A stretch of DNA of 64,000 nt from Leifsonia sp. ALI-44-B (lineage in GTDB: Bacteria > Actinomycetota > Actinomycetes > Actinomycetales > Microbacteriaceae). Under the pieces are notes generated by a model. The model searched no databases. It had not been told where the DNA came from and worked only from the letters and a program-made list of their open reading frames with translations. Shown piece after piece: positions 25,059-32,994 of the stretch (its first letter is position 1; every line of letters begins with the position of its first letter). The DNA lies in assembly GCF_001984125.1 (NCBI RefSeq), contig NZ_MTQL01000006.1, positions 248,001 through 312,000 of the forward strand, in the 5' to 3' direction. The position numbers and the translations under genes were made by a program.

Positions 25059-25976
25059 TTACTGGATGCCCAGGATGTCGATGACCCAGACGGTGGTCGA
25101 GTCGCTTTGTGCGCCCTCGGCCGGCGGCAGGATCAGGAGCACCTGCGAGCCGACGGTCTGACCGACGAGAGCATCCTGGATTCCGGCCTGCAGCTGTGCG
25201 ACGGGCAGCGGCTGGGCGCCACCCTCGGACGTCCACGTCGACTGCGTGACCTCGCGGGTCTTCCAGTCGGCGATGAGCGCCTGCACGTAGATGGTCGAGT
25301 CCTTCGTGACCTTGGCGCCGTCACCCTTCTTCAGGGCGACGAACTTCAGATCCTTGGGCGGGTCGGACTTCGGGATGGTGAGGCCGGGGACGCCGTTCTC
25401 GTCGGTGACGACGGTCGGGAAGCCGGACTCCCAGACGTACTGGTCGGCGCCGTCGGCCTTGGACAGGTACACGTCCTGCACGTCCATGACGGCGATGACG
25501 GAGTCGCCCGCGTTGACGCCCGCGGCCGGGTTGCCGGCCTCGCCGAACGCCTCGGCGCCGGGGATGACGGCGACGACGCGCGAGCCGGCGACGGCGCAGT
25601 GCAGCGCATCGCGCATACCGGGCAGCAGGTCGGACTGCGGGATAGAGGCGGCCTCGCCCGTGAAACCGGTCGACGTGACGGATGCGCCCGTCGTGCCGTT
25701 GTAGAGCGCGATATCGAGCGTGATCAGCTGGTCGTTCGAGATGATGCGTTCGCCGTCGCCCGCGATAACCGTGGACGCCTCGGTCTTCTTGGCGTCGAGC
25801 GGCGTCGGGAAGTCGACCTTGGGGGTCTTGCCGAAGTCACCCGAGGCCTGCACGAGGCGAGAAGCGTCACCCGCGGGTGCGGCGGGCGTGCACGACGACC
25901 CTCCGGCCGGCGCGCAGCCTGTCAGCGCCACAGCGGCGAGTCCGGCGGTCGCGATCAGTGCGGGGACTTTGCGCAC
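25059..25976 (-). CDS. FKBP-type peptidyl-prolyl isomerase, lipoprotein
   Basis: 305 residues. The N-terminus is a lipoprotein signal: MRKVPALIATAGLAAVALTG with the lipobox LTGC, so the mature protein should be anchored outside the cell. Two FKBP-like repeats follow: residues 70-180 (LLPGMRDALHCAVAGSRVVA) and the C-terminal 200-305 (LQAGIQDALVGQTVGSQVLL). FKBP genes also sit beside pafA in Streptomyces, so this gene is an original member of the proteasome locus. Here it fills the space between pafB and trmI on its own. A role in folding of exported proteins is the usual assumption. Confidence 0.9.
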   Translation of the reverse strand: MRKVPALIATAGLAAVALTGCAPAGGSSCTPAAPAGDASRLVQASGDFGKTPKVDFPTPLDAKKTEASTVIAGDGERIISNDQLITLDIALYNGTTGASVTSTGFTGEAASIPQSDLLPGMRDALHCAVAGSRVVAVIPGAEAFGEAGNPAAGVNAGDSVIAVMDVQDVYLSKADGADQYVWESGFPTVVTDENGVPGLTIPKSDPPKDLKFVALKKGDGAKVTKDSTIYVQALIADWKTREVTQSTWTSEGGAQPLPVAQLQAGIQDALVGQTVGSQVLLILPPAEGAQSDSTTVWVIDILGIQ

Positions 25977-26046
25977 AATGCCTCGTTTCGGTGCAGAGAG
26001 AGTCGGGTTTGGGCGTCACCGCATGCAGCGGGCCGCCTCGCATAGT

Positions 26047-27183
26047 TTAGTCGCGCGGGTCGTCGGGCGTGACCGCATCCACGCCGCCGGGGTTCACGTC
26101 GAGCGCTACCTCAGCGGAACCGGTTTCGGGCGCCGCGTCGATCTCCGTCTCGATGTCCGCCTCCGGGTCCACGCCGCGCGAACGCGACAGATCCGCGGAT
26201 GTCCGGGCCGCGCGCACGCGCTTGCGCAGGCTCTTGGCGCTCACGTTGCGTTCGCCGAGCGCTCCCGGCGTCCAGATCTCGACATCCTCATCGCTGAAGT
26301 CGGTCTTGGAGGGGCGGCGCTTGAGCTCGGGCAGCACGGTGCCGTCGGCCAGCTTGCGGGCGGTGATGAGGAAACCGGTGTGCCCGATCATGCGGTGTTC
26401 CGGGCGCACAGCGAGGCCCTCGACGTGCCAGCCGCGCACCATGGTCTCGCTCGAGATGGGGTTGGTGAACCGCTCGGTGTCGCGCAGGGCCTCGGCCACA
26501 CGCGACAGCTGCGTGACGGTGGCGACGTAACAGAGGATGACTCCACCGGGCTTCATGGCGTCGGCAGCCTCGCCGATGCACTCCCAGGGCGCGAGCATGT
26601 CGAGCACGACGCGGTCGACCGAGCCGGGCTTCTGCGTGAGCGGCAGCTGCTCCTGCAGGTCGCCGACCGTGATGGTCCAGTTGGTGGGGTCGTCGCCGAA
26701 GAACGTGGCCACGTTGTCGCGGGCCACATCGGCGAACTCGTCGCGGCGCTCATAGGAGGAGAGCGTGCCGGTGGGGCCGATGGCGCGCAGCAGCCAGAGC
26801 GAGAGCGCACCCGATCCAACGCCGGCCTCGACGACCGACGCCCCGGGGAAGATGTCGGCTTGCGCGATGATCTGCGCGGCATCCTTCGGGTAGATGATGG
26901 CCGCGCCGCGCGGCATCGACATGACGAAGTCGACGAGCAGGGGCCGCAGGGCGAGATATTCGACGCCGACCGTGTTGGTGATGACGCTGCCGTCGGGCGA
27001 GCCGATGATGTCGTCGTGCTTCACGGCGCCGCGGTGGGTGTGGAACTCTTTACCCGGCTCGAGCGTGATGGTGTTCATCTTGCCCTTGGGCCCCGTGAGC
27101 TGCACGCGGTCGCCGGGAACGAACGGGCCGCTCGGCTGCGGGCTGTAGCGGGGGGCCTCGGCCGCAGGATCGGTGTGGGTCAT
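26047..27183 (-). CDS. trmI: tRNA (adenine-58-N1)-methyltransferase TrmI
   Basis: 378 residues, longer than most TrmI (about 280) because of a C-terminal acidic and basic tail. It methylates A58 in the T-loop of tRNA using SAM. The N-terminal beta domain has GDRVQLTGPKGKMNTITLEP and HRGAVKHDDIIG; the SAM motif is VVEAGVGSGALSLWLLRAIG, followed by YERRDEFADVARDN and LDMLAPWECI. In mycobacteria this gene lies just outside the mpa-dop-pup end of the proteasome locus. Here it follows the HAD gene by eight bases and is probably co-transcribed with it. Confidence 0.93.
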   Translation of the reverse strand: MTHTDPAAEAPRYSPQPSGPFVPGDRVQLTGPKGKMNTITLEPGKEFHTHRGAVKHDDIIGSPDGSVITNTVGVEYLALRPLLVDFVMSMPRGAAIIYPKDAAQIIAQADIFPGASVVEAGVGSGALSLWLLRAIGPTGTLSSYERRDEFADVARDNVATFFGDDPTNWTITVGDLQEQLPLTQKPGSVDRVVLDMLAPWECIGEAADAMKPGGVILCYVATVTQLSRVAEALRDTERFTNPISSETMVRGWHVEGLAVRPEHRMIGHTGFLITARKLADGTVLPELKRRPSKTDFSDEDVEIWTPGALGERNVSAKSLRKRVRAARTSADLSRSRGVDPEADIETEIDAAPETGSAEVALDVNPGGVDAVTPDDPRD

Positions 27184-27191
27184 CGGTGGTC

Positions 27192-27884
27192 CTATCGGCT
27201 GGTGGTCGTGGTGCGGGCGGCGCGGTGCGCCTCGAGGATGCCGCTCAACTCGGCGAGCGTGGCACCCGCGAGCGTGTCGCGCGACGTGAAGTCGGGGCGC
27301 GGGGCGACGGGCACGGCGTGCGGCACGCCGATGGTCGCGGCCCCGGAGGCGACGGCCGAGGCGATGCCCGGCTCGGAGTCTTCGATGGCGACGCAGTCGA
27401 GAATGTCGACACCCAACAGGCGAGCGGCTTTCAGGTAGGGCTCGGGGTGCGGTTTGGCGTTGTCGACCTCATCGCCCGAGACCACGAGATCGAAAGCCTC
27501 GAACGGGATGAGCGACGCGACCTTCTCGGCCATGGGGCGGATCGACATGGTGACGAGGGCCGTCGGCACGCCCGCCTCCTTCAGCTCGGCCAGCAGCTCG
27601 CGTGCACCCGGCTGGAACGGCACGCCGTCGCTCTCGAGTTGCTCGATGACCTTCGACGTGAGCGTCGTGACGATCTCGTCGGCCGAGAGGGCGACGCCGC
27701 GGTCTTGCAAGATCTGCGCGCTGTCCCACAGGCCCTTGCCGACGAGCGTCAGGCCGTCGGCGTCGGTCCAGGTCCCGCCGTAGGAGGACACGAGAACCTT
27801 CTCGGCCGACATCCAATAGGGCTCGGTGTCGACGAGGGTTCCATCCATGTCCCAAAGAACGGCGGCAGGCAGAGAAGTAGTCAC
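27192..27884 (-). CDS. HAD-family hydrolase (beta-phosphoglucomutase-like)
   Basis: 230 residues from a GTG at 27884. Motif I VLWDMDGTLVDTEPYWM, motif II VTMSIRP, the Lys of NAKPHPEPYLKAA and motif IV CVAIEDSEPGIASAVASG are all present, together with an alpha-helical cap. This is the HAD subfamily IA that includes beta-phosphoglucomutases and small sugar-phosphate phosphatases; the substrate is unknown. In many actinobacteria a HAD gene of this kind sits upstream of trmI. It is divergent from the PAC2 gene with 91 bases between. Confidence 0.88.
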   Translation of the reverse strand: MTTSLPAAVLWDMDGTLVDTEPYWMSAEKVLVSSYGGTWTDADGLTLVGKGLWDSAQILQDRGVALSADEIVTTLTSKVIEQLESDGVPFQPGARELLAELKEAGVPTALVTMSIRPMAEKVASLIPFEAFDLVVSGDEVDNAKPHPEPYLKAARLLGVDILDCVAIEDSEPGIASAVASGAATIGVPHAVPVAPRPDFTSRDTLAGATLAELSGILEAHRAARTTTTSR

Positions 27885-27975
27885 GGGGTTCAATGCTACT
27901 GGGTTCTGCGAACGGCCTATTGTGGAGGGAGCGTCGGGGCGACCCGCGCGGGATTGCTGGAGGAGACAAACGCCT

Positions 27976-29079
27976 ATGGGGATGCTGAACGGCCGACTGC
28001 TCGTGGTCGCTTTCGAGGGCTGGAACGATGCCGGAGAGGCGGCGACCGGTGCCGTGAAAACGCTCAAGGAGCAGCTCGAACTCTCCCCCATCACCGAGGT
28101 CGATCCCGAGCTCTACTACGACTACCAGTTCAACCGCCCCGTCATCACCTCGAACGACGACGGGTCGCGCAGCCTCGAATGGCCGGGCGCCGTGCTTTAT
28201 GGCCCCGAGAACCCCGCACTCTCCGACAGCGAGCTTCTGGCCGACGACGCCGAGATGCAGATCTCGGGCGACAACGGCAACAACGTCTACCTGCTCATCG
28301 GCACCGAGCCCTCGCGCAGCTGGAAGGCTTTCGCGGCCGAGATCATCGACGCGGCGCTGGCGGCGGATGTCTCGGCGATTGTGTTCCTCGGCTCGATGCT
28401 GGCCGATGTGCCGCACACCCGCCCGATCTCGGTGTTCTTGTCGAGCGAGAACGCCGACATCCGCCGCGAGCTCGACATCGAGCGCAGCACGTACGAGGGC
28501 CCCGTCGGCATCCTCAGCGTGCTCGGCGAGGCGGCCGAATCCACGGGCATTGCCACGGTGTCCCTGTGGGCATCGGTCCCCCACTACGTGCAGAACGCGC
28601 CGTCGCCCAAGGCCATGCTCGCGCTCATCGACAAACTCGAAGAGATCGTGGATGTCGTGATCCCCCGCGGTTCCCTCATGGACGACGCGCGCGACTGGGA
28701 GACCGGTATCGACGTGTTAGCCGGCGAAGACGAAGACATGGCCGCCTACATCCGCGGGCTCGAGCAGGCGCGCGACACGGTCGAGTCGCCCGAGGCATCC
28801 GGCGAGGCGATCGCACGCGAGTTCGAGCAATACCTGCGCAAGTCGGATGATCGCGCCGACGTGCGCGACAACAAGGCCGGGCAGCGTTCCGATGGTCCCG
28901 CGCGTGACAAGCCCGCGGGCGGCGCCGCGCCTCAGGCCGACGGAAACGCCGACGCCGACGCCGACGACGCGGACGCACCCGCAACCGACGGTGCTGCTGC
29001 GCCCGAGGAGCCCAGCGCGGACACGGAGTCCGACGGAACGACGAACGCTCCCGGCGAAGGCGACGAAGAAACCCCGTAA
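27976..29079 (+). CDS. PAC2-family (proteasome assembly chaperone-like) protein
   Basis: 367 residues from the ATG at 27976, preceded by GGAGGAGA. The PAC2 domain fills residues 1-260: LLVVAFEGWNDAGEAATGAV, SIVFLGSMLADVPHTRP-like segment, and YEGPVGILSVLGEAAESTG, with VSLWASVPHYVQNAPSPKA at the core. A Glu/Asp/Ala-rich disordered tail of about 70 residues follows. The family is named after eukaryotic proteasome assembly chaperones, but a link to bacterial proteasomes is unproven. In M. tuberculosis the orthologue (Rv2125) lies near mshC, as here. Its retention without proteasome genes is worth noting. It is convergent with mshC. Confidence 0.9.
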   Translation: MGMLNGRLLVVAFEGWNDAGEAATGAVKTLKEQLELSPITEVDPELYYDYQFNRPVITSNDDGSRSLEWPGAVLYGPENPALSDSELLADDAEMQISGDNGNNVYLLIGTEPSRSWKAFAAEIIDAALAADVSAIVFLGSMLADVPHTRPISVFLSSENADIRRELDIERSTYEGPVGILSVLGEAAESTGIATVSLWASVPHYVQNAPSPKAMLALIDKLEEIVDVVIPRGSLMDDARDWETGIDVLAGEDEDMAAYIRGLEQARDTVESPEASGEAIAREFEQYLRKSDDRADVRDNKAGQRSDGPARDKPAGGAAPQADGNADADADDADAPATDGAAAPEEPSADTESDGTTNAPGEGDEETP

Positions 29080-29121
29080 CCCGCCGCTTCTCCCGTCGAA
29101 CCTCGGGGCCGCCTGCTGTGC

Positions 29122-30432
29122 TTAAGCGGTGCGCCCGGCGCCGGCCGTGGCAGGCACGTTGGCGTGCTCGAGCGACACGCCCAGAAGGGCGTCGGAGGCG
29201 CGGGCAGCGAGAGCGGCGACGGCATCCTCGCCGCTGTCGAAGAGCGCGTCGAGGATAGTAAGCGCCGACGGGGTGTCGAGGTCTCCCGCGAGGGCGTGTC
29301 GCAGCGGAGCCAGGAGCTCGATAGCGCGTGACTCGGCGAGCGAATCGGCCGAGGTGGCGCGCGAGCGTCGGGCCGCCGACATCCAGGACAGCAGTCGCTG
29401 CGTCGCGGCGGACAGGGCCTCGTCGGTCCACTCCCAGTCGCTGCGGTAGTGGTGCGCCAGAATCGTCAGGCGAATGGCCCGGGGGTCGACGCCCGCCGCG
29501 CGCAGCTTCGAGACGAGCACGAGGTTGCCGAGCGATTTCGACATCTTCTCGCCCTCGTAGGCGACCATGCCCGCGTGGGAGAAGACGCGAGCGAGCGGAT
29601 GCCCCGACAGCACGGCCGCATGGCCAGCGCTCAGGTCGTGGTGCGGGAACACGAGGTCACTGCCGCCGCCCTGCACCGTGAAGTCGGCGCCGAGCGCGTC
29701 GAGCGCAATGACCGAACACTCGATGTGCCAGCCGGGGCGCCCCTCGCCGACGGCGGTCGACCAGGACGGCTCGCCCTCGCGGTGGGCGCGCCAGAGCAGC
29801 GGGTCGAGCGTGTGGCGTTTGCCGGCGCGGTCGGGATCGCCGCCGCGCTCGGCGAAGAAGCGCTGCATGGTGGCGAGGTCGAGGTTGGTCTCCTGGCCGA
29901 GGTGCCACGGGGACAGCTCAGCCGCCTTCTGCGTGTCGAAGTAGATGTCGTCGCCCGTCGAGCTGTCGGGCGTGTCGACGCGGTAGGCCGCCCCCTTCTC
30001 GAGCAGGGTGTTCACGGCATCAGCGATCGGTTCGATGACCTCGGTGACCGCCACGTAGTCGTCGGGCGGCAGGATGCTGAGGCTCGCCATATCGGTGCGG
30101 AACAGCTCGACCTGCTCGGCCGCCAGGTCTCGCCAATCGACGTTCGTGGCGGCGGCACGCTCGAGCAGCGGGTCGTCGACGTCGGTCACGTTCTGCGCGT
30201 AGTGCACCTCGAGGCCCGCGTCGAGCCACACGCGCTGCAGCGTGTCGAAGGCCAGGTAGGTGGAGGCATGGCCCATGTGGGTGGCGTCATAGGGCGTGAT
30301 ACCGCAGACGTAGAGTCGCGCGACGTCACCCGTGTGCGCCCAGACGAGTTCGCCGCTGGCCGTGTCGTAGAGACACGGGGCTTCGGAGGTGCCGGGCAGG
30401 ACGGGAACGGTGGGACGCGGCCAAGATTTCAC
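29122..30432 (-). CDS. mshC: Cysteine:GlcN-Ins ligase MshC (mycothiol biosynthesis)
   Basis: 436 residues from a GTG at 30432. MshC joins cysteine to glucosaminyl-inositol with ATP, the third-stage reaction of mycothiol synthesis. It is a paralogue of cysteinyl-tRNA synthetase: the HIGH-type motif with a zinc Cys is YVCGITPYDATHMGHA, a second zinc-site segment is WHIECSVIALD, and KMSKS appears in EGEKMSKSLGNLV. The MshC-type features GGGSDLVFPHHDLS and the shorter C-terminus distinguish it from CysRS. This is a strong marker for Actinomycetota. In M. tuberculosis it lies on the same side of the proteasome locus, before uppP. Confidence 0.93.
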   Translation of the reverse strand: MKSWPRPTVPVLPGTSEAPCLYDTASGELVWAHTGDVARLYVCGITPYDATHMGHASTYLAFDTLQRVWLDAGLEVHYAQNVTDVDDPLLERAAATNVDWRDLAAEQVELFRTDMASLSILPPDDYVAVTEVIEPIADAVNTLLEKGAAYRVDTPDSSTGDDIYFDTQKAAELSPWHLGQETNLDLATMQRFFAERGGDPDRAGKRHTLDPLLWRAHREGEPSWSTAVGEGRPGWHIECSVIALDALGADFTVQGGGSDLVFPHHDLSAGHAAVLSGHPLARVFSHAGMVAYEGEKMSKSLGNLVLVSKLRAAGVDPRAIRLTILAHHYRSDWEWTDEALSAATQRLLSWMSAARRSRATSADSLAESRAIELLAPLRHALAGDLDTPSALTILDALFDSGEDAVAALAARASDALLGVSLEHANVPATAGAGRTA

Positions 30433-30481
30433 TGCTCAAGCCTAAGCCCGCGGCATCCGCCCGGCCGACGTGCACGAACGA

Positions 30482-31336
30482 CTAGGCCGTGATGACGCCC
30501 GTGCCGAGCAGGATCATGAGCGCGGCGCCGAGGGCGATGCGGTAGATCACGAACGGCAGGAAGCTGCGCTTCGAGATGTAGCTCATGAAGAACGCGATGA
30601 CGACGAGGCCGACGCCGAACGCGATCACGGTGGCCACGAGCGTCTCGAGCGGGCCGAAGACATCGGGGGTGCAATTGGTGGCACCCTCGAGGCATGGCTT
30701 GGCGATGCTCTTGTAGACCTGGTAGAAGCCCGAGCCGAGAACGGCGGGGATGGCGAGCAGGAAGGCGTAGCGGGCCGCCGCGGCGCGCTCGTAGCCCATG
30801 AACAGCCCGGCCGTGATGGTGCCGCCCGAGCGGGAGACACCGGGGATGACGGCGAGGGCCTGGGCGAACCCGTAGACGACGCCGTGGCCGTAGGTGAGGT
30901 CCTTGAGCTTGCGCTTCTTGGCGCCCACGTAGTCGGCGATGCCGAGCAGCACGCCGAAGACGATGAGCATGGTCGCCGTGATCCAGAGCGAGCGCAGGCT
31001 CGTCTCGATGGCGTCCTGGAAGAACAGGCCGATGACGACGATGGGGATCGAGCCGATGATGATCAGCCATCCCATGCGCGCGTCGGGGTCGGACCGCGGG
31101 ATCTTGCCGAACAGGGCCCTGAACCACGCGCCGATGATGCGGGTGATGTCACGCCAGAAGAAGATCACGACCGCCAGCTCGGTGCCGATCTGCGTGATGG
31201 CGGTGAACCGCGCACCCGGGTCGCGACCGTCGAGCAGGAACTCGCCCACGATGCTGAGGTGCGCGCTCGACGAGATGGGCAGGAATTCGGTCAAACCCTG
31301 GACGAAGCCCAGGATGATGGCGTTCAGGAAATCCAC
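30482..31336 (-). CDS. uppP: Undecaprenyl-diphosphatase UppP (BacA)
   Basis: 284 residues from a GTG at 31336, chosen because GGAG lies ten bases upstream; a TTG three codons earlier is too close to it. The enzyme dephosphorylates undecaprenyl diphosphate for recycling of the cell-wall lipid carrier. Signature segments: [20 protein letters not shown] near the N-terminus and [20 protein letters not shown], both with catalytic residues on the extracellular side. About eight membrane helices are visible. The gene is on the same strand as mshC and the M20 gene, the same order as in mycobacteria. Confidence 0.94.
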   Translation of the reverse strand: MDFLNAIILGFVQGLTEFLPISSSAHLSIVGEFLLDGRDPGARFTAITQIGTELAVVIFFWRDITRIIGAWFRALFGKIPRSDPDARMGWLIIIGSIPIVVIGLFFQDAIETSLRSLWITATMLIVFGVLLGIADYVGAKKRKLKDLTYGHGVVYGFAQALAVIPGVSRSGGTITAGLFMGYERAAAARYAFLLAIPAVLGSGFYQVYKSIAKPCLEGATNCTPDVFGPLETLVATVIAFGVGLVVIAFFMSYISKRSFLPFVIYRIALGAALMILLGTGVITA

Positions 31337-31358
31337 GTTCGGCAAGCTCCAGGGTGGC

Positions 31359-32687
31359 TCAGTAGGTCAGGAGCAGGTCGGTCAAAACCTGCCTGCCAAA
31401 CACTAGCGCGTCGAGCGGCACGCGCTCGTCAACGCCGTGGAACATGCCGGGGAAGTCCATGTCGGCGGGAAGCTTGAGCGGCGCGAAGCCGTATCCCGTG
31501 ATGCCGAGCAGGCTGAGCGCCTTGTTGTCGGTGCCGCCCGAGAGCATGTAGGGCAAGACGGGTGCGCCCGGGTCGTGTTTCGCCAGCGACGACGTCACGG
31601 CCTCGATCAAGGGCCCGGAGAACTCGTTCTCGAGGCCGATGTCGCGGTGCATGGTGGAGATCTCGATGTCGGGGCCGATGAGCTCGCGGATCTCGGCCAG
31701 CACCTGCTCCTCGTCCCCCGGCAGGCAGCGGATGTCGACGAGCGCCTCGGCCGTGTCGGGGATCACGTTGTGCTTGTACCCGGCGTTCAGGAGTGTCGGG
31801 TTGCTGGTCGTGCGGAGCGACGCCTGCACGAAGCCCGAGGCCGTGCCCGTCGCCAGAGCCAGCTCGTCGGGGCCGACGCGCTGCGGGTCGACGCCCAGGA
31901 TGCGCGCCACCTCACCCAGCAGCTGTGACGTGGTCTGGTTGAGCTTGATGGGCCACTCGCGGCGACCGATTCTAGCGATCGCCTCGGCCAGCGCCGTGAT
32001 GGCGTTGTCGGGCACCAGGCGCGAACCGTGCGCCGCGCGACCTCGGGCGATGAGCTTGATCCAAATGAGGGCCTTCTCGCCCGTCTGCAGCAGGTAGGCG
32101 CGTTTGCCGTCCATGGTGATCGAATAGCCGCCCACCTCGCTGATGGCCTCGGTGGCGCCCTCGAACAGGTGCGCGTGGTTCTCGACCATGTAGTGCGAGC
32201 CGAAGACGCCGCCGTTCTCCTCGTCGGAGAAGAAGGCCACGACCAGGTCGCGCTCGGGCTGGCGGCCCGAACTGAGGATGTCTTCGAGCGACGCCATGAT
32301 CATGGCATCCATGTTCTTCATATCGACGGCGCCGCGGCCCCACAGCAGGCCGTCCTTGATGTCACCCGAGAACGGGTCGACGGTCCAGTTCGCCGGATCG
32401 GCCGGCACGACGTCGGTGTGGCCGTGCACCACCAGGGCGCCCTTGGAGCTGTCGCGCCCCTTCACACGTGCGATGACGCTCGTGCGGCCCGGAGCCGCAT
32501 CGTGCATCTCGGGCTTCAGGCCCGCTTTGGTGAGCAAGTCTTCGAGGTATTCGGCCGCAACGGTCTCGCCGTTGGACTTTCCCCCGCCATAGTTCGTGGT
32601 GTCGAATCGGATCAAATCTCGTGCAATAACCGCCGTGCGGTCGAGATTTGCGTCGCTCTCAGGGGTTTCGTTTGCCGCATCCGTCAT
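31359..32687 (-). CDS. M20/M25/M40-family metallopeptidase
   Basis: 442 residues. The dinuclear zinc site of the M20 family is visible: [20 protein letters not shown] with the metal His and Asp, [19 protein letters not shown] with the bridging Asp, [18 protein letters not shown] with the catalytic Glu-Glu pair, and a dimerisation domain in the middle. [13 protein letters not shown] near the C-terminus carries a further ligand region. Family members hydrolyse dipeptides, acylated amino acids or related amides; the substrate is unknown. The same gene follows uppP in mycobacteria (Rv2141c). Confidence 0.9.
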   Translation of the reverse strand: MTDAANETPESDANLDRTAVIARDLIRFDTTNYGGGKSNGETVAAEYLEDLLTKAGLKPEMHDAAPGRTSVIARVKGRDSSKGALVVHGHTDVVPADPANWTVDPFSGDIKDGLLWGRGAVDMKNMDAMIMASLEDILSSGRQPERDLVVAFFSDEENGGVFGSHYMVENHAHLFEGATEAISEVGGYSITMDGKRAYLLQTGEKALIWIKLIARGRAAHGSRLVPDNAITALAEAIARIGRREWPIKLNQTTSQLLGEVARILGVDPQRVGPDELALATGTASGFVQASLRTTSNPTLLNAGYKHNVIPDTAEALVDIRCLPGDEEQVLAEIRELIGPDIEISTMHRDIGLENEFSGPLIEAVTSSLAKHDPGAPVLPYMLSGGTDNKALSLLGITGYGFAPLKLPADMDFPGMFHGVDERVPLDALVFGRQVLTDLLLTY

Positions 32688-32794
32688 GACTCAACGCTAT
32701 CGCGGCTGGAGAAGGTGTCCAGCGTGTAAACGCACTCCAAATCCGTGCTATCGTCTTATCTCGGCGCCGGAAACATATCGGAGCCGATCGAAAT

Positions 32795-32878
32795 GCGCGG
32801 GTGGCGGAAATGGCAGACGCGCTAGCTTGAGGTGCTAGTGCCCGAAAGGGCGTGGGGGTTCAAGTCCCCCTTCGCGCA
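32795..32878 (+). tRNA. tRNA-Leu (anticodon GAG)
   Basis: An 84-base class II tRNA. The acceptor strands GCGCGGG and TTCGCGC pair with two G-T wobbles; the anticodon stem CTAGC/GCTAG frames the loop TTGAGGT with anticodon GAG at 32829-32831, reading CUC/CUU. The long variable arm GCCC-GAAA-GGGC and the T arm GGGGG-TTCAAGT-CCCCC are intact. CCA is not encoded. A terminator follows seven bases later. Confidence 0.97.
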
Positions 32879-32884
32879 CGATCG

Positions 32885-32918
32885 AAAAAGCGGCTGGAAT
32901 TTATTCCAGCCGCTTTTT
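32885..32918 (+). terminator. Rho-independent terminator of tRNA-Leu
   Basis: AAAAAGCGGCTGGAAT pairs with ATTCCAGCCGCTTTTT across a very short loop, giving a GC-rich stem flanked by A and T runs. The symmetry allows it to work in both directions. Confidence 0.9.
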
Positions 32919-32928
32919 CTGTGCCTAC

Positions 32929-32988
32929 GGTTCGCCCGTTGGGCGACACGATTACTGTCTTCATGGTTCACCCGTTGGGCGACACGAT
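32929..32988. repeat. Two-copy direct repeat, period 36
   Basis: A 24-base unit containing CCCGTTGGGCGACACGAT occurs at 32929-32952 and 32965-32988 with one mismatch (GGTTCG versus GGTTCA). It lies between the tRNA terminator and the 3' end of the helicase gene. Confidence 0.7.
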
Positions 32989-32994
32989 CATTGC

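Noticed and set aside
32929-32988. attL/attR remnant of an integrated element at tRNA-Leu
   Set aside because: The repeat does not copy the tRNA 3' end and no integrase or foreign gene lies between the copies.
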